Made by a program: the position numbers and the translations under genes. A stretch of DNA of 64,000 bases from Nakaseomyces glabratus. Its lineage: Eukaryota; Ascomycota; Saccharomycetes; Saccharomycetales; Saccharomycetaceae. The notes below the pieces were generated by a model, which was not told the DNA's origin, ran no database searches, and saw nothing but the letters and a program-made list of their open reading frames with translations. This document shows positions 29,669 through 41,764 of the stretch, one piece after another. The stretch is taken from positions 310,001 through 374,000 of the forward strand of contig NC_088959.1 in NCBI RefSeq assembly GCF_010111755.1, read 5' to 3'. Each line of letters starts with the position of its first letter. The stretch's first letter is position 1.

Positions 29669-31957
29669 ATGGATTCTAGCTTCGAAATACTCCCGTACCG
29701 TGGTGACGATCAAATACCGAGAGTTGATAGTGGCGGGTTGCGAAGACGAGCATCACAGACAATAAATACTAATCATGATGACACTTGTGTTGATATAGAT
29801 GCCTACAATAGTGGTATAGATGTGTCAAGTAAGAATGAGTATCTTGGAATCAATACCGCAGACGATGATAATGAATATGGTAACGGTGGAATGCAAAATT
29901 ATGAAGGACCTGTGAATGAGCAAGCTATCCATTGTCAAACCAACGATATATCAGAAAATGAAAATAATCTACAGTTGCTTGGACAGCCATTGCCACTTCG
30001 TTCAACTATGATGACCACGTTTGTGGGACTTTTCGTTGCCGTTGGTGGGTTTTTATATGGTTATGATACAGGTCTGATAAATAGTATAACTGATATGAAA
30101 TACGTTAAAGAACACATTGCACCAAATCACTCATTCTTTACTACAACACAGATATCGATGCTGGTGTCATTTTTATCATTGGGCACATTTGTAGGCGCCC
30201 TCATTGCTCCATGGATTTCAGATATTTATGGAAGAAAGTCAACAATTATATTCAGTACTATGATCATCTTTTCGATAGGTAACTCTCTGCAAGTAGCAGC
30301 TGGCGGGCTGGCATTGTTAATTGTTGGGAGGGTAATATCTGGTATTGGAATAGGTATAATATCTGCTGTAGTTCCCCTTTATCAGGCTGAAGCTGCACAG
30401 AAGCACATGAGAGGAGCCATTATTACTACCTACCAGTTGGCTATTACTTTAGGATTACTCGTTTCAAGCGCAGTGTCACAAGGCACAGAGTCTATCAATG
30501 CTCCGAGTTCATACAGAGTTCCCATAGGATTACAGTATGTCTGGTCTGTTGTTTTAGGTGTTGGAATGGTTTTTTTACCAGAAAGTCCTCGGTATTATAT
30601 AATGAAGGATGAGATAGAAGAAGCAGCGAGAAGTTTATCGTTCTTGAGAGGTATCTCTTTAGAAGATCCAAGGCTCTTAGAGGAACTAGTCGAAATTAAA
30701 GCTAACTACGATTATGAATCCTCATTTGGTCCTGTATCAATATGGGATTGTTTCAGATCCAGTGAGCAACGTCCAAAGCAGGTGCTGAGAATGTTTACTG
30801 GGATATCTATACAAGCTTTCCAACAATTTTCTGGTATTAATTTCATCTTTTACTATGGTGTTTATTTCTTCAACAAGACAGGTATTAAAAGTAGTTACCT
30901 GGTGTCGTTTGTCACTTATGCTGTGAATGTTGCATTCAACATACCAGGGATGTTTTTAATTGACTATTTAGGGAGAAGAAAAGTATTAATCTTCGGTGGC
31001 ATTGCAATGACTGCTTGCAACTTTATTATTGCCATTGTGGGTGTTTCTGCCAAATCCATTGTTTCAAATAATGTAATGATTGCATTTATTTGTGTTTTCA
31101 TAGCAGCCTTCTCGAGTACATGGGGTGGTGTTGTATGGGTAATCTCTGCAGAGCTATTTCCCTTGGGTGTGAGATCAAAGTGCACTGCTATATGTGCGGC
31201 AGCCAATTGGCTAGTTAACTTTGTCTGTGCATTGATGACTCCTTATATTGTCGATACAGGATCAAACTACACATCTTCGATGGGTACCAAGATATACTTC
31301 ATTTGGGGAAGTCTGAATGCCCTTGGAACTATAGTTGCATATCTGACAGTGTATGAGACGAGAGGGTTGACGCTTGAAGAAATCAATGAGTTGTACGTTA
31401 ACTCACCCACACCATTTGCGTCGAACGAATGGAATAGAAAGATTCGCACAGAATCCACGATCCCACCTATGGTACATGACCATGAACTAGATAACCACAT
31501 TGTGCCAACAATGGACAACATTCTCCATAGCAGAAATCCAAACCAGCCATACTCTTCAGATGAGAACCAAGATGTTATAGTAGGGGAAGACAAGCTGGAC
31601 TTGGAGCAAGGCTACAATAAGGAGATTCACAACCACAGGGATGATAACAACGTATCGCCAATACCATTCCTCCAGGAACAAAATGGGAAAGAATTCAGCA
31701 ATGGTGCTGATTTCAGCCCATCGACACACTCAACTTTTGCCTTGACCGAGCACATACCAGCGAACTACGTGGAATTGGGGAACGGATTTGGATTAAACAC
31801 ATACAGGGGCGGGCCCCCATCCATCTCCGATTCTAGTGATGACGATCATTGCACACACTGGCAAAGCCCAGAGAATGGATCACCTATATACCATGAAATT
31901 CTGTCCTCTAACGACACGAATAGTGGCACTTACAACAAGAACTCTGAAAATTTATAG
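29669..31957 (+). CDS. RGT2: Glucose sensor of the Rgt2/Snf3 type
   Basis: 762 residues, as in S. cerevisiae Rgt2 (763) and shorter than Snf3 (884). A 110-residue N-terminal cytoplasmic extension precedes a 12-helix sugar-transporter (MFS) core (about 112-570) with family motifs: [49 protein letters not shown] cytoplasmic tail of about 190 residues includes [16 protein letters not shown] near 705. That motif occurs once in Rgt2 tails and twice in Snf3 tails and is required for signalling through Mth1/Std1 and Yck1/2. So this is a sensor rather than a transporter. It is divergent from SCM3, matching YDL138W. Confidence 0.93.
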   Translation: MDSSFEILPYRGDDQIPRVDSGGLRRRASQTINTNHDDTCVDIDAYNSGIDVSSKNEYLGINTADDDNEYGNGGMQNYEGPVNEQAIHCQTNDISENENNLQLLGQPLPLRSTMMTTFVGLFVAVGGFLYGYDTGLINSITDMKYVKEHIAPNHSFFTTTQISMLVSFLSLGTFVGALIAPWISDIYGRKSTIIFSTMIIFSIGNSLQVAAGGLALLIVGRVISGIGIGIISAVVPLYQAEAAQKHMRGAIITTYQLAITLGLLVSSAVSQGTESINAPSSYRVPIGLQYVWSVVLGVGMVFLPESPRYYIMKDEIEEAARSLSFLRGISLEDPRLLEELVEIKANYDYESSFGPVSIWDCFRSSEQRPKQVLRMFTGISIQAFQQFSGINFIFYYGVYFFNKTGIKSSYLVSFVTYAVNVAFNIPGMFLIDYLGRRKVLIFGGIAMTACNFIIAIVGVSAKSIVSNNVMIAFICVFIAAFSSTWGGVVWVISAELFPLGVRSKCTAICAAANWLVNFVCALMTPYIVDTGSNYTSSMGTKIYFIWGSLNALGTIVAYLTVYETRGLTLEEINELYVNSPTPFASNEWNRKIRTESTIPPMVHDHELDNHIVPTMDNILHSRNPNQPYSSDENQDVIVGEDKLDLEQGYNKEIHNHRDDNNVSPIPFLQEQNGKEFSNGADFSPSTHSTFALTEHIPANYVELGNGFGLNTYRGGPPSISDSSDDDHCTHWQSPENGSPIYHEILSSNDTNSGTYNKNSENL

Positions 31958-32640
31958 AAGCTGTATATACATATACAAAAATCGAAATACGAATTAATGA
32001 CAAACATTTCCACCTTCGAATCAGCTATGCACAACGAATAAACATGAATGCAAGGACTGACAGCACATATAGAAGCTATTTATAACTGGCGTCATAATGT
32101 AGTCCGGGTAATTACTGTCCTCTCGCTGTCACGTTGCAATCGACTTTTGCAGCAATAGCACTTTCGAAGTGAAAAAAAAAATTGAAGTTTCCACAGAGAG
32201 CGTCACTTTTTGCATTTGGTGCAGAGAAGGATGCGCACAAAGAGTGATTCGCGTGGGATGGGCAAACTTAGTGAGAGATAATGAAGATGCACTTGGAATC
32301 ATTTATAGTAGTTCTTACCTGATTTCTTGGTTCTTATAATGAAATGTAAATGCAAGTAGGTAGATAGCAGCATTGGGATATTAAGCGGAGGTGAAAATCA
32401 AGAGACACTGGTATATAGTATTTATCTTGTTTTCCGCAACATAGATTTTACACACTGCAGCATTGCATTAATACGGGAAAGAGCATCCAGGGCAGCATAG
32501 AATCTAGTCTAGCATATTGCATTCATTAGTCTTTTTTTGTTACAGGTACTGTACTCATCATATTGAAGTTTCGAGATAACCTAAGCCAACCATAATTTTT
32601 TATTCTAGGTAGAAACTTGGTATTATAGGAAAATAGAATA
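31958..32640. other. Intergenic, RGT2 3' end to NUS1 promoter
   Basis: 683 bp between same-strand genes. An A9 tract lies near 32172. In S. cerevisiae the gene after RGT2 is ARF2; here NUS1 follows. No RNA gene or repeat is seen. Confidence 0.5.
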
Positions 32641-33618
32641 ATGACCAAAGAGTCAACATTGGCACAGATCCAGGAGATATCTACTATGGTTTCAGAACAC
32701 ACAAATGATGGGAAGTTGAGGTTGAAGTCCTCTATACCGAAACCACTTGAAGCGTCAGAGGTGGAGTACATAGCCAAGAAGGCCTCTTGGGATCGTAAGA
32801 TGGGCAAGCTCGAGTACATCTTCTATAAATCACTCCTGGTGATACTGTTTACCATATATGGAGTATTCAGGTTTTTCCAATACCGGTACAATAGACTGAG
32901 GTTGAGTATACTGACTATTGTTAACAATCCGGCTAATACGCCTCAATTAATAAAGCAGGATGTCAAGGGACTTAAAAAACTACCTAAACAACTCGGAGCA
33001 ATCTTAGAGGACAAACCTAGCTACACTGTTGGAGGTGGGTTGAAGGGTCTACTAGAAGAAGGTAGTGAGATCGTTTGTTGGTCTGTCTGTGCGGATATCA
33101 AGCATGTCTCGCTGTATGACTATAATGGATTATTGGCAACAAATGTAGACGAGTTTAGAAAAGCCGTGCATCACAAATTGGCCAAGTACTACGGGCCCCA
33201 AAATATACCGAGTTTCACCGTCAAGGTACCTCATCTGCATAAGGTGTATGAAGATATATCGAAGGTGGGCGATGAGGAAAAGAAATCAGTGATTGAGATA
33301 TCACTATTGAGTGCATTCGATGGTCGTAAAACTATAGTGGAACTATTCAAGACGGTTTCTGACTTGAAGGACAAGAAAGAAATCCAATCTTCCGATCTGA
33401 CAATGGAACTTTTGAACACACAGCTAATTGAACTAGTGGGGCAAGAACCAGACTTAATACTCTGTTTTGGACCCCGTCTAGATCTAACCGGTTACCCACC
33501 ATGGCATATCCGTCTTGCTGAGATGCACTGGGAGATGGATAATAACGAGGTACTGTATGCAGTATTTATTAGAGGGCTACGCAATTACTCTTCTGCTAAG
33601 ATGAATGTTGGAAAGTAG
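32641..33618 (+). CDS. NUS1: Dehydrodolichyl diphosphate synthase accessory subunit Nus1
   Basis: 325 residues. One membrane segment near 60-80 (FYKSLLVILFTIYGVFRFF), then a cis-prenyltransferase-like fold. The C-terminal part contains PDLILCFGPRLDLTGYPPWHIRLAEMHWE and ends MNVGK. The tail N-V-G sits where animal Nogo-B receptor has R-x-G, which contributes to the partner's active site; yeast Nus1 is known to deviate there. Nus1 pairs with Rer2/Srt1 to make dolichol for N-glycosylation at the ER. It is shorter at the N-terminus than S. cerevisiae Nus1 (375). It corresponds to YDL193W, whose neighbour is ARF1, as here. Confidence 0.9.
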   Translation: MTKESTLAQIQEISTMVSEHTNDGKLRLKSSIPKPLEASEVEYIAKKASWDRKMGKLEYIFYKSLLVILFTIYGVFRFFQYRYNRLRLSILTIVNNPANTPQLIKQDVKGLKKLPKQLGAILEDKPSYTVGGGLKGLLEEGSEIVCWSVCADIKHVSLYDYNGLLATNVDEFRKAVHHKLAKYYGPQNIPSFTVKVPHLHKVYEDISKVGDEEKKSVIEISLLSAFDGRKTIVELFKTVSDLKDKKEIQSSDLTMELLNTQLIELVGQEPDLILCFGPRLDLTGYPPWHIRLAEMHWEMDNNEVLYAVFIRGLRNYSSAKMNVGK

Positions 33619-34697
33619 CCCTAATAAGAAAATATAAGGCAAAAATAGATACATCATGATCAATATTTATATAGAAATCTACATCGATCCTTTGAGTCTA
33701 GTCTACGATACACTCTTGAGCAATATTAACATAAAATATGAGATTAACAATGATTTGTATGACACCATAATTATATGTCATCTATCACGAACTCAGATGG
33801 CTTTGTGCGGCGTGAGGAGATTCTTTTCTTAAATTTTCAGCCGGAAATAGGAAGAGCCAAGGACAAGGCAATCGAGAGGGCAAATCCAAACTGAGTTTCT
33901 GCCAGTGTCGTTGGCGTGTCATTACAATAAGAGACAGCATTGTAATATATATAAGTTTAAGTGTAGCATTTCCTTTGCGTCTCAGATAGAAAGTACTTGA
34001 GAGATTTGGTGCGAAAAAAGTATGTTGAAAGATAACTGGTAACGCCAAAATTTAGTTATCCGTGTTTTAATTTGATTTTGATCCCAATTAAACTAGGCAG
34101 CACACTTATGATAAGGTAAATAAATGGATTTCTGAGTAGAACACTCATTTTATGTTTAATATCATGGCTGTACAATGGCTATTGAAGAGTGAGGATGTTG
34201 AAAGATCAATTACTGAGACCAATTCTGTTATAGTGAACGGAGAGGGGTTGGGGGGGCAGAAATCGATCGTGTCCTTTTGATAACGATAGAGTGTTGTAAC
34301 TGTGCTGTGTTAAAAATGGAACTGTCGGATTCAATTCTTTGAAGTAGTTGAATATATTACTAACTATTTGTAAACCGTTACTTTGTTAGGATTACTATTG
34401 ACCTTTATTATTCTTCAAGATCGGTGCATTTTGTCAATTTTGCCAAGGAGTGATTTCTTTTATAACGCGTAACTTCTCTACAGCACTGTTAAACGTATTA
34501 TTTTCCTTTGCATGGTGAAAACTGGATCCTACGATCTTGTTACTTGCTTATGGTATGGAAAGTGATGTGAGTAATTGTGTAGCAAATCTTTTGACAAAAT
34601 ACCTGATCAGAACAATACAATAGTCTTATAATAAAGTCTGGTTAAATTGAATTAATACAGCCTAGACAAATAATCAAATTTATCACATAACAAAAAA
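33619..34697. other. 1.08-kb intergenic, NUS1 3' end to ARF promoter
   Basis: AT-rich. It contains a TATATATAAG box (33946-33955), and a set of consensus intron signals on the plus strand: GTATGT 34020-34025, TACTAAC 34358-34364, TTAG at 34386-34389. These may mark a leader intron or an unknown spliced transcript. No coding ORF is recognised. Confidence 0.45.
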
Positions 34698-35243
34698 ATG
34701 GGTCTTTTCGCTTCAAAGTTGTTCAGCAACTTGTTTGGTAACAAGGAGATGCGTATCCTGATGGTCGGTCTTGATGGTGCTGGTAAAACCACTGTTCTTT
34801 ACAAGCTGAAGTTGGGTGAAGTCATCACTACCATTCCAACCATTGGTTTCAACGTTGAAACTGTGCAATATAAGAACATCTCCTTCACCGTCTGGGATGT
34901 TGGTGGACAAGACAGAATCAGATCTCTATGGAGACACTACTACAGAAACACTGAAGGTGTTATCTTTGTTGTTGACTCCAACGATAGATCTCGTATTGGT
35001 GAGGCTAGAGAAGTTATGCAAAGAATGTTGAATGAGGATGAATTGAGAAATGCAGTATGGTTAGTTTTCGCTAACAAGCAAGATTTGCCAGAAGCTATGT
35101 CTGCCGCTGAAATTACTGAAAAGTTGGGCTTGCACTCCATCAGGAACCGTCCATGGTTCATCCAAGCTACCTGTGCTACTACCGGTGAAGGTTTGTACGA
35201 GGGTCTAGAATGGTTAAGCAACAATTTGAACAACAAGGAATAA
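34698..35243 (+). CDS. ARF1: ADP-ribosylation factor GTPase (Arf1/Arf2)
   Basis: 181 residues, the exact family length. Gly2 is the N-myristoylation site and is followed by an amphipathic helix. GTP-binding motifs: GLDGAGKT 24-31, switch II DVGGQ 67-71, NKQD 126-129, CAT 159-161. The sequence is nearly identical to S. cerevisiae Arf1 and Arf2, which differ very little, so choosing between them from sequence alone is unsafe. The upstream neighbour NUS1 supports ARF1 (YDL192W next to YDL193W). Arf1 recruits COPI, clathrin adaptors and lipid-modifying enzymes to Golgi membranes. RPL35A, UFD2 and RBS1, which follow ARF1 in S. cerevisiae, are absent here. Confidence 0.95.
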   Translation: MGLFASKLFSNLFGNKEMRILMVGLDGAGKTTVLYKLKLGEVITTIPTIGFNVETVQYKNISFTVWDVGGQDRIRSLWRHYYRNTEGVIFVVDSNDRSRIGEAREVMQRMLNEDELRNAVWLVFANKQDLPEAMSAAEITEKLGLHSIRNRPWFIQATCATTGEGLYEGLEWLSNNLNNKE

Positions 35244-36004
35244 ATTTAGAGTTTCTTATGGCGGGTATATTACCACTGTACTATGGGATTCAAATTATTA
35301 CTTGATTCGTTTAATAATAGTCATACTACTTAGAAGTGTTTTGTTATATTTCTCCATTTCATAACTATATAATTTGTCTTTCCCAAAAAAAATAAAGAAT
35401 GTTAAAAGTCTCGAATAAGTAATTTATTAAATTAATAATACGGCTTAAATAATGTACTGATGGAATTTCTAGTAAGAGTAAAGAAGGCTCAATCAAGTAC
35501 TTGCCAATTATAAAAAACTATAGATATTGGAATAAAATTCTAACTTTATGCTAATATTGATGACTTAACCGTTATCATGTTCGTATTAAATATTATGACT
35601 CTAGTCCTTCAAAATTTTAACGTGACTGCCCTGGAGGGTATGCTAAAAGAAATTCCAAGACTTAATTTAACTAACAAAATGTAAAACACCCATAATAAAG
35701 AATTAGAATTATATAAAGGCTGCATAGGCACCCCCAAACGAAGCAAACTCAGAGACTGTGTAACAGGATTGCAGGCTCTTTATGATCCTATAGGCATTTT
35801 GGTAGAGAATTCAGGTGGCACCATTAATTTATTTGGAACGCATGCGTTATTATAACATTTCGATATCTAGTACTTAACTTTGCATAAAATGATGATTATT
35901 TTTTGGTTTTTGTAATTACAGTATGTAGAATATTACTCAGTTCTTAATTGGTTTTTCTTCCAAAGAGTTCAAGAAACGCTCTACAGAAAAATAATTAATA
36001 GCGA
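35244..36004. other. Convergent 3' region, ARF1 and PP2A gene
   Basis: 761 bp, very AT-rich, long for a convergent gap. In S. cerevisiae several genes lie here, including RPL35A and UFD2. I see no coding remnant of them and no RNA gene. Confidence 0.5.
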
Positions 36005-37111
36005 TCATAAGAAGTAATCTGGGGTCTTTCTACTAACTGTAGGCTCACCTGGTCTGACAGATGGATCGTACTGCAAAAATTGTCTATTATGATTTTCGTC
36101 GACCTCCATTATTGCGGCTTGGTTACCACATCTATAACAGTAGTTTGGTGCACTGAATATGGTAACGACGTTTTGTTGATGGGACCAGGCGTAACCTTCC
36201 ATGACCAGCTGGTGTGCTCTTGCAACTAAAGATAGATCATTTGTATGGTTGAATTGTTCACTAATGTCCTGGCCAAAGGTGAAACCAGCACCTCTAGGAC
36301 TGATACCCCACCCGCCTCTATCATCTGGGTCTGACCACAGCAGATCACACATGGGACCCTCGTGTGGAACTTCTTGTATTCTGTTCAATTCTCTTACTTG
36401 GTCGACAGTTTCTATCATTGGAGACAAACCACCGTGAAGACAGAAGATCTTATTGTCGACTAGCGCTGTTATTGGGAAGTAGTCGAACAGGTCTGTGAAC
36501 ATCTTCCAGACGTTTGCACTACCGTACTTCCTGAGACATTCATCGTAAAACCCGTACACCTGTGTAATTTGTCTTGATTCGTGATTACCTCTTAGAATCG
36601 TAATTCTATGTGGATACCTTACCTTCATAGCAACTAGATATGACACGGTTTCCACAGAGTAGTAACCTCTATCTACGTAATCACCCATAAATAAGTAGTT
36701 TGTGTCCGGACAAGGACCACCGATCTTGAATAGTTCTATCAAATCGTGGAACTGCCCATGCACGTCACCACATATGGTAACTGGAACGTTGATAGGTTGA
36801 ACGTTCTCTTCGAACTGCAGGACCTCCACAGCCATCTTACAAAGCTTGGAAACATCGTCCTCCGATAGTATTTCACACTTGCCCAGGTGTTCTATCCACT
36901 GGTCCAGCTGATTGATGTTGCTGGAGTTCAGCTCAAACCCTTTGTTACCACCTTTGCCAGAGTCCAACACAGCACCTTGCGAAGGATGCGCATCCTTGAA
37001 GGCCTCGTCAACCTCATCACCTATGCTGTCATTGGCAGCCTCCGCATTACCTTCAGTCGGCGTCAATTGATCAACCGCATCATGCATAGGAACATCCATA
37101 TCCATATCCAT
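36005..37111 (-). CDS. PPH22: Protein phosphatase 2A catalytic subunit (Pph21/Pph22)
   Basis: 368 residues from the ATG at 37111-37109; the next in-frame codon upstream (37114-37112) is GTG and is not used. The N-terminal 65 residues are acidic and variable, as in yeast Pph21/22. Catalytic motifs: GDVHGQF, GDYVDRG, RGNHESR, with a CLHGGLSP loop and a conserved C-terminus ending TPDYFL, whose terminal leucine is carboxyl-methylated in the family. With Tpd3 and Cdc55/Rts1 it forms PP2A. Pph21 and Pph22 are duplicates; placement between ARF1 and VMA1 suggests the PPH22 (YDL188C) track, but the symbol is tentative. Confidence 0.93.
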   Translation of the reverse strand: MDMDMDVPMHDAVDQLTPTEGNAEAANDSIGDEVDEAFKDAHPSQGAVLDSGKGGNKGFELNSSNINQLDQWIEHLGKCEILSEDDVSKLCKMAVEVLQFEENVQPINVPVTICGDVHGQFHDLIELFKIGGPCPDTNYLFMGDYVDRGYYSVETVSYLVAMKVRYPHRITILRGNHESRQITQVYGFYDECLRKYGSANVWKMFTDLFDYFPITALVDNKIFCLHGGLSPMIETVDQVRELNRIQEVPHEGPMCDLLWSDPDDRGGWGISPRGAGFTFGQDISEQFNHTNDLSLVARAHQLVMEGYAWSHQQNVVTIFSAPNYCYRCGNQAAIMEVDENHNRQFLQYDPSVRPGEPTVSRKTPDYFL

Positions 37112-37921
37112 CACTTATAGTCTCCTTTTGGTCCTAACTTCGCTTTTTGCCTTACCCGTAAAGTACCGTTCTCTTCCCTGTCTCTCAATAGGTAGGACTG
37201 AGTTATATATTTTCTGTAGACCCGTAATGTAGACCTATCCTGTATCCTTGCAACCGCTCCACAGCACGTATATTCAACAGCTTCTCTCCCATTATAGCTC
37301 CTTCCCTTTTCCCAAAACAAATTGTCATCCAACTTTTTTTTTCTTCTCTCCTTCTACTCTTTCCCTGAGCTGGCAGGGGAACTTACCCGGCTACTCGTTA
37401 CCGGTGACGATAATACCAGGGGACCGGTGATGCCTTAAGCGAGCAAGTTGTTGGATGTTATTTATGATTTATCGTGTCTTCACTGTTGTAATGCTATGTT
37501 ATCCAGTACTGTCAGTGCTGCGTCAGAGGCGCTATCGTGTGCATCCCGTTTTTTATGTGTCAATTGGGCGTGTGTTTCCACTTGGAGTTGGCCTTTCTTT
37601 TGGTTCTAGCCAAAGTGTGAAGAGATCAATGGATAACAACGGCTTCAAAGAAACTGTAGAGTAGCAAATCCGACTGGAGTGACTCCATGGTCTTTGTTCG
37701 ATGCTAACACTGTCAAATGGTGGACTATGTGGATGTCCCTGCAATCACTTCTGACTAAACTTATCACCTTTGCAACGCTTCTCGTGTGGGAACTTTTGCC
37801 CAAATTCATCCCTCAATTGCTTTTATTTCAGGATAGTGTGTATTTATGTTGGAATTACACAATACAAAGAAGGGCAACACAGAGAGAACAGATCAAGAAA
37901 CAGAAATCATACTAGTAGCAA
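37112..37921. promoter_or_regulatory. Divergent PP2A/VMA1 promoter with Reb1-type site
   Basis: 810 bp. TTACCCGG at 37383-37390 matches the Reb1 consensus and sits about 50 bp from a T9 tract (37336-37344). Runs of pyrimidine surround it. A short ORF-like stretch at 37455-37664 resembles nothing I know. No RNA gene is seen. Confidence 0.5.
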
Positions 37922-40900
37922 ATGGCTGGTGCTATGGAGAATGCTCGCAAAGAGCTGAAGAGATTGTCCCTTGACGACGAGGCCGGCGAGTCCCAATACG
38001 GTGCTATCTACAGTGTCTCTGGTCCCGTTATTGTTGCTGAGAACATGATCGGGTGTGCCATGTATGAGCTGGTGAAAGTCGGCCACGACAACCTGGTCGG
38101 TGAGGTCATTAGAATCGACGGCGACAAGGCCACTATCCAAGTCTATGAAGAGACCGCGGGTGTCACCGTGGGTGACCCTGTGCTAAGAACCGGTAAGCCA
38201 TTGTCTGTTGAATTGGGTCCCGGTCTGATGGAAACGATCTACGACGGTATCCAAAGACCATTGAAGGCCATTAAGGAGTCCTCCCAATCCATCTATATTC
38301 CAAGGGGTATCGACACACCCGCTTTGAGCAGAGACATCAAATGGCAATTCACCCCAGGAACTTTCAAGACCGGTGACCACATCTCAGGAGGTGACATCTT
38401 CGGTACCGTGTTTGAAAACAGTCTAGTGGAGAGCCATAAGATCCTGTTGCCACCAAGAGCTAGAGGTACTATCACCTGGATTGCCCCAGCTGGCGAGTAC
38501 ACTGTCGATGAAAAGATCCTAGAAGTTGAGTTCGACGGTAACAAATACGACTACACAATGTTCCACACCTGGCCAGTCCGTGTGCCAAGACCGGTGGCAG
38601 AGAAACTATCAGCAGATTACCCATTGCTAACAGGTCAAAGAGTCCTGGACTCGTTGTTCCCTTGTGTCCAAGGTGGTACCACATGTATCCCAGGTGCGTT
38701 CGGTTGTGGTAAGACAGTTATTTCACAATCCCTATCTAAATATTCTAACTCCGATACAATTATCTACGTCGGTTGTTTCGCTAAAGGTACTCAAGTGCTC
38801 ATGGCTGATGGTTCCAACCAATCCATTGAAAATATAAAGATCGGTGACAAGGTAATGGGCCAAGACGGTAAGCCTAGAAACGTTACAGCACTTCCAAGGG
38901 GTTATGATGATATGTACAACGTTGAATTGGATGGTGAAACTGACCTGTCTTACACATGTAACTCTAACCACACGTTGGTGTTGAAGACTGAACAAAACGT
39001 CCTATTGGCCGGCAACACTGTCTCTTACTTCGCATTGGGTGCACTAATAGACGAAACCAACGGCCGTGCTGTGGAGATCGTACAAGAAGTTCAAGAAACT
39101 TTCGAAAGTAACATTAGCGCATCAGATTTTGCCGCCAACATTAACAGAGAACCAATTAGCTGGACTTTGGAAATCAGAGACATTGATTACTTATCTGAAC
39201 GTGTGCGCATGTTCACCAAGCAATCTGTCAACCCTGTTCTGTTAGAGACTCCAACATTGGCCAAACAGCTGGAATCTAACGAATCTACTGCTACCAACTT
39301 GGCTTACCTTTTGGGTACCTGGATTGCTTCAAAGGCTACCACAGCAGGCACAATTTCAGTACCTACAACTAAAGCAGATCTATTATCAAAGGTGAAATCT
39401 GCTTTGTCAAGTTTAAGCATTGACTACTCCTCCGAAAGCATCAACTCCGTCTCCACATATAGAAGAACACAATCAATTCCATTAATGGAAAATGGTAAAC
39501 ATGTTGGCAATGCTAACATAACTGCTGAACAAGAAATTGAAGAAACTATGGAAGTGCTTTCCCTAAATGTCACAAATCACTCATCTAAACTCTTCCACGA
39601 TCTAGCATTATCTATGATCAACCAAGATGGTTCCAGAAGTATCCCATCCGCCTTCACACATGAACAATTATGTGTTCGTGAAAGTTTCGTTGCTGGTATT
39701 CTAGATATGCAAGGTTGCAATATTGAAAACGGTGTCGAAATTGACTCTTCTATTAATGGCTTGGCTAAACTATCCCGTTCATTAGGTTTACGTTGTAACA
39801 AATCATCCAATTTGTTGAAATTGTCTGGTAATATGTCCAACATTTCAGCCCAATCCACCAACAACTGGACTTCCACTGAAGATAACTCAAGCGCATACAA
39901 GGCCCAATTAATGGACTTCTCTGTACAAAAGCTACCAAAGGACAACTACTACGGTGTCACCCTGGATGATGACTCTGATCATCAATTCCTATTGTCTAAC
40001 TTAGTTCTGGTCCACAACTGTGGTGAACGTGGTAACGAAATGGCTGAAGTTTTGATGGAATTCCCAGAATTATACACAGAAATGAGCGGTAGAAAGGAAC
40101 CAATTATGAAGCGTACAACATTGGTTGCTAACACATCTAATATGCCTGTCGCTGCCAGAGAAGCTTCTATCTACACAGGTATTACACTAGCAGAATATTT
40201 CAGAGATCAAGGTAAGAATGTTTCCATGATTGCTGATTCATCCTCCAGATGGGCTGAGGCTCTAAGAGAAATTTCCGGTCGTTTAGGTGAAATGCCTGCA
40301 GATCAAGGTTTCCCTGCTTATTTGGGTGCCAAGTTGGCCTCTTTCTACGAAAGAGCTGGTAAGTCTGTCACTTTAGGTTCTCCAAACCGTGTAGGTTCTG
40401 TTTCTATTGTTGCCGCTGTTTCCCCAGCTGGTGGTGATTTCTCTGACCCAGTTACAACTGCCACTTTAGGTATCACCCAAGTTTTCTGGGGTCTTGATAA
40501 GAAATTGGCCCAAAGAAAGCATTTCCCATCGATCAACACATCAGTATCATATTCTAAGTACACCAATGTCTTGAACAAGTTCTACGATTCCAACTACCCA
40601 GAATTCCCAACCCTGAGGGACCGTATGAAGGAAATTCTGTCAAATGCTGAAGAACTAGAACAAGTCGTGCAATTGGTCGGTAAGTCTGCTTTGTCAGATA
40701 GTGACAAGATCACATTAGATGTTGCTGCTTTGATCAAGGAGGATTTCTTACAACAAAACGGTTACTCTACATACGATGCCTTCTGCCCAATTTGGAAGAC
40801 CTTTGACATGATGAGGTCTTTCATTGCTTACCATGACGAGGCCCAAAAGGCTGTTTCCAATGGTGCTAACTGGACCAAGCTTTCAGAAGCCGTCAGTGAT

Positions 40901-41023
40901 GTGAAGCACTCTGTGTCATCATCCAAGTTCTTTGAACCAAGCAGAGGTGAGCAGGAAGTCCACGAAGAGTTTGAAAAACTTTTGAGCAATATGCAAGAAA
41001 GATTTGCTGAGTCTACAGATTGA
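37922..41023 (+). CDS. VMA1: V-ATPase catalytic subunit A precursor with intein
   Basis: 1033 residues; 618 remain after removal of the 415-residue intein, matching S. cerevisiae Vma1 (617). The Walker A motif GAFGCGKT is at about 258-265, just before the insertion at residue 285. After the intein the extein resumes [27 protein letters not shown] and [17 protein letters not shown] are conserved catalytic-subunit blocks. The protein hydrolyses ATP in the V1 sector of the vacuolar proton pump. The insertion point (after Gly of YVG, before Cys) is the same as in S. cerevisiae VMA1. It matches YDL185W. Confidence 0.98.
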   Translation: MAGAMENARKELKRLSLDDEAGESQYGAIYSVSGPVIVAENMIGCAMYELVKVGHDNLVGEVIRIDGDKATIQVYEETAGVTVGDPVLRTGKPLSVELGPGLMETIYDGIQRPLKAIKESSQSIYIPRGIDTPALSRDIKWQFTPGTFKTGDHISGGDIFGTVFENSLVESHKILLPPRARGTITWIAPAGEYTVDEKILEVEFDGNKYDYTMFHTWPVRVPRPVAEKLSADYPLLTGQRVLDSLFPCVQGGTTCIPGAFGCGKTVISQSLSKYSNSDTIIYVGCFAKGTQVLMADGSNQSIENIKIGDKVMGQDGKPRNVTALPRGYDDMYNVELDGETDLSYTCNSNHTLVLKTEQNVLLAGNTVSYFALGALIDETNGRAVEIVQEVQETFESNISASDFAANINREPISWTLEIRDIDYLSERVRMFTKQSVNPVLLETPTLAKQLESNESTATNLAYLLGTWIASKATTAGTISVPTTKADLLSKVKSALSSLSIDYSSESINSVSTYRRTQSIPLMENGKHVGNANITAEQEIEETMEVLSLNVTNHSSKLFHDLALSMINQDGSRSIPSAFTHEQLCVRESFVAGILDMQGCNIENGVEIDSSINGLAKLSRSLGLRCNKSSNLLKLSGNMSNISAQSTNNWTSTEDNSSAYKAQLMDFSVQKLPKDNYYGVTLDDDSDHQFLLSNLVLVHNCGERGNEMAEVLMEFPELYTEMSGRKEPIMKRTTLVANTSNMPVAAREASIYTGITLAEYFRDQGKNVSMIADSSSRWAEALREISGRLGEMPADQGFPAYLGAKLASFYERAGKSVTLGSPNRVGSVSIVAAVSPAGGDFSDPVTTATLGITQVFWGLDKKLAQRKHFPSINTSVSYSKYTNVLNKFYDSNYPEFPTLRDRMKEILSNAEELEQVVQLVGKSALSDSDKITLDVAALIKEDFLQQNGYSTYDAFCPIWKTFDMMRSFIAYHDEAQKAVSNGANWTKLSEAVSDVKHSVSSSKFFEPSRGEQEVHEEFEKLLSNMQERFAESTD
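38774..40018 (+). mobile_element. VMA1 intein with degenerate homing-endonuclease domain
   Basis: 415 in-frame residues (285-699 of the precursor). Splicing elements are intact: Cys1 (CFAKGT), a block-B-like NSNH with the needed Asn and His, and C-terminal LVLVHN followed by extein Cys. The central region aligns with the LAGLIDADG endonuclease of the S. cerevisiae VMA1 intein (454 residues), but its two active-site motifs have decayed. LLGLWIGDG-type is LLGTWIASK (about nt 39310-39336), and LAGLIDSDG-type is VAGILDMQG (about nt 39688-39714). Both catalytic aspartates are therefore replaced (by Ser and Gln). I infer a splicing-competent, endonuclease-dead intein. Confidence 0.93.
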
Positions 41024-41686
41024 GAGAAACCATTATCTGTGCACATTTAAACTTATAAAACAACAAAACAACAATGATATAAAAAACTTCTATAACCATA
41101 TCATACCAAGAAAGGCTATTTTAGCACAAAAAAATTTCCTCTGATTACTACTATGTTTTTATCTTTTCCATCATCAATTTTATATTATTATATTTTATAT
41201 CTTACTGTTCCTATATAATTTAAAAGACAACAAAACATCATTAATCTTTAAGTCAAAGCATAGGCATAAGAAATTGCCCATCTGTAGTTCCAATTGGCGT
41301 GGAGGGGGTGAGGGTATACCATTTCGTATGAAACGAACAGTGACGATGACGTTACCTATACTATATACTATACTCACGTCTAATATAATAATGAGTGGGG
41401 AAAAAAATAAATATCGGCTAGTGTTTTCAAAACGATCCAAAAAGTAATATATTTTTAAAATTAAGTTTATATATAAATCTTAAAACAATTAACTCCTAGA
41501 TACTATTTTATTAATAAATTTTTTTTTCATTTGATAATGCAAGTTAATGCAAATATATCAAATCAGGTCGGTTTAACGAGCCAGAAAAGATATAAGCGCC
41601 CCACATGGAGGGGCTATTACAGGAAAGAATTTGAAAATCACAACATTTTAGTAAAAAAATAAAGTTCTTAAATCAATTCAATCCGC
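41024..41686. other. Convergent 3' region, VMA1 and RPL41
   Basis: 663 bp, AT-rich with T- and A-runs. No gene recognised. Confidence 0.5.
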
Positions 41687-41764
41687 TTATTTGGATCTAG
41701 CTCTCACCTTCCGTCTCTTTCTCTTAAGTCTTCTAACTCTCTTCTTTCTCCACTTAGCACGCAT
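41687..41764 (-). CDS. RPL41A: 60S ribosomal protein eL41 (25 residues)
   Basis: Too short for ordinary ORF calling. On the minus strand the ATG at 41764-41762 opens a 25-codon frame ending TAA at 41689-41687. Seventeen of the 25 residues are Arg or Lys, beginning MRAKWRKKR and ending VRARSK, which is the eL41 sequence known across eukaryotes, with Val at position 10. eL41 bridges the two ribosomal subunits. Its place between VMA1 and a YDL183C-like gene matches RPL41A (YDL184C). A TACTAAC heptamer and a TAG lie in the leader, so an intron in the 5' UTR is possible. Confidence 0.95.
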   Translation of the reverse strand: MRAKWRKKRVRRLKRKRRKVRARSK

